From Zonotrichia leucophrys gambelii (taxonomy: Eukaryota > Chordata > Aves > Passeriformes > Passerellidae), in NCBI RefSeq assembly GCF_028769735.1, contig NC_088171.1, positions 140,513,917 to 140,577,916 on the forward strand: a stretch of DNA of 64,000 nt, written 5' to 3'. The position numbers were made by a program, and so were the translations under genes. Below, one piece after another: positions 63,353 to 64,000 of the stretch. The first letter of the stretch is position 1; every line of letters starts with the position of its first letter. The notes under the pieces were generated by a model that did no database searches, was not told where the DNA came from, and worked only from the letters and a program-made list of their open reading frames with translations.

Positions 63353-64000
63353 TTTTTGCTGTTCTCTCTATCATTCTGCTTCTTCCATATGGTTGCATAG
63401 AAGAAATGGGCTTATATCCTTTCACCTTAAAAATAAACTGGCTACCACCAATGGAAACCTGATGAAGAGAAATCTCTGACAGTTGCTGCTATTTCAGGCC
63501 AACATTCAGAAAAGTGCTGTGTGCTGCTGCCTTCTGTGGAGGACAGATGTTAATCGTGTTATTTAATGTTAATACTGGAAGGTTCTTGGCTCAGATCCAG
63601 AAAAGCATTCAGGTTTCCAGCTCCTGTATGGGCTTCTAACACCTGATTTAATGGAAAGCTGAATTCTTGGTTAAATGTCCTTAACATACAAACCTAACTA
63701 TACAGAACTAAACCTTCAATGTGTGCTGATGGGGTTTGGGCTTGTTGGATCAGGGCATCAGCTTTTCAGAGGGGTTATGAAAGAGAGGGCCTTGGTAAGC
63801 TGAGACTATCAGGGACAATGGGAAACACTGCCATCCTGGATGGTACACATGGATGCTCATTCAGGATGGCTTTGCTCCTTCTGTAGTAAATTGTTTAAAT
63901 TGTCACTTTCCTGGGCACAGAGACATTACCAGAAGCAAGGATTCTGTGGGAGTGTTAGGCAATCTGTACAAATACTCCATTGTGTTATCCAACATGGTAC
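63353..64000. other. Non-coding sequence to window end
   Basis: No gene. The stretch at about 63590-63690 (ggctcagatccagaaaagca, then a ttaaatgtccttaa end) faintly resembles an old amniote interspersed repeat, but not well enough to name it. Confidence 0.55.

Noticed and set aside
1..64000. tRNA, rRNA, CRISPR, prokaryotic operon, mitochondrial insert or intact viral gene.
   Set aside because: None was recognised on either strand by reading. A tRNA scan and a translated search would be needed to exclude small or decayed examples.

Overview
The window looks like non-coding nuclear DNA from a bird, most likely a songbird (passerine). The evidence is the repeat content. There are several 5'-truncated CR1 LINE fragments in both orientations, some carrying the 'ttggaagggacct...agatcat' 3' end typical of avian CR1. 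There are also two solo LTRs of endogenous-retrovirus families that are common in passerine genomes. The base composition is AT-rich, and there is one CpG island. I found no bacterial-type operons, no tRNA or rRNA genes, no CRISPR arrays, and no open reading frame that reads as a conserved protein or a spliced coding exon. All long open frames fall in repeats, in GC-rich low-complexity DNA, or are short random frames. The species assignment and the repeat family names come from recognition by eye, not from a search.

Layout. Positions 1-18384 are AT-rich unique sequence with an ancient amniote-type repeat (about 7250-7315), a CpG-enriched patch (about 9060-9420) and a possible MIR-like SINE relic (about 9645-9745). 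Positions 18385-21278 are a CR1-rich stretch: one minus-strand copy (18385-18945), one short plus-strand 3' end (19825-19955) and a longer plus-strand copy (20601-21278). The last of these ends just upstream of the CpG island at about 21340-22185. That island contains a strong G-quadruplex motif and a CATAAAAG box, and is the best promoter candidate in the window. Positions 22200-36470 are unique sequence with one CR1 copy (27409-27792), possible conserved elements and simple repeats.

At 36473-36563 there is a perfect 40-bp inverted repeat with an 11-nt loop. It is followed by a third, direct partial copy. This is the most unusual structure in the window and looks like the product of a replication template switch. 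It is followed by a GATA-motif-rich block (36600-37270).

Positions 41079-41430 are a plus-strand solo LTR with an exact 6-bp target-site duplication. Positions 50755-51173 are a related minus-strand solo LTR. Between them lie two short tandem duplications and an A-rich tract. From 51174 to 64000 the window is again unique AT-rich DNA with decayed CR1 remnants, simple repeats and an enhancer-like block at about 57000-57450.

Nothing here works together as a pathway. The window is best read as an intergenic or intronic stretch with one candidate promoter, several possible enhancers and a history of retroelement insertion.
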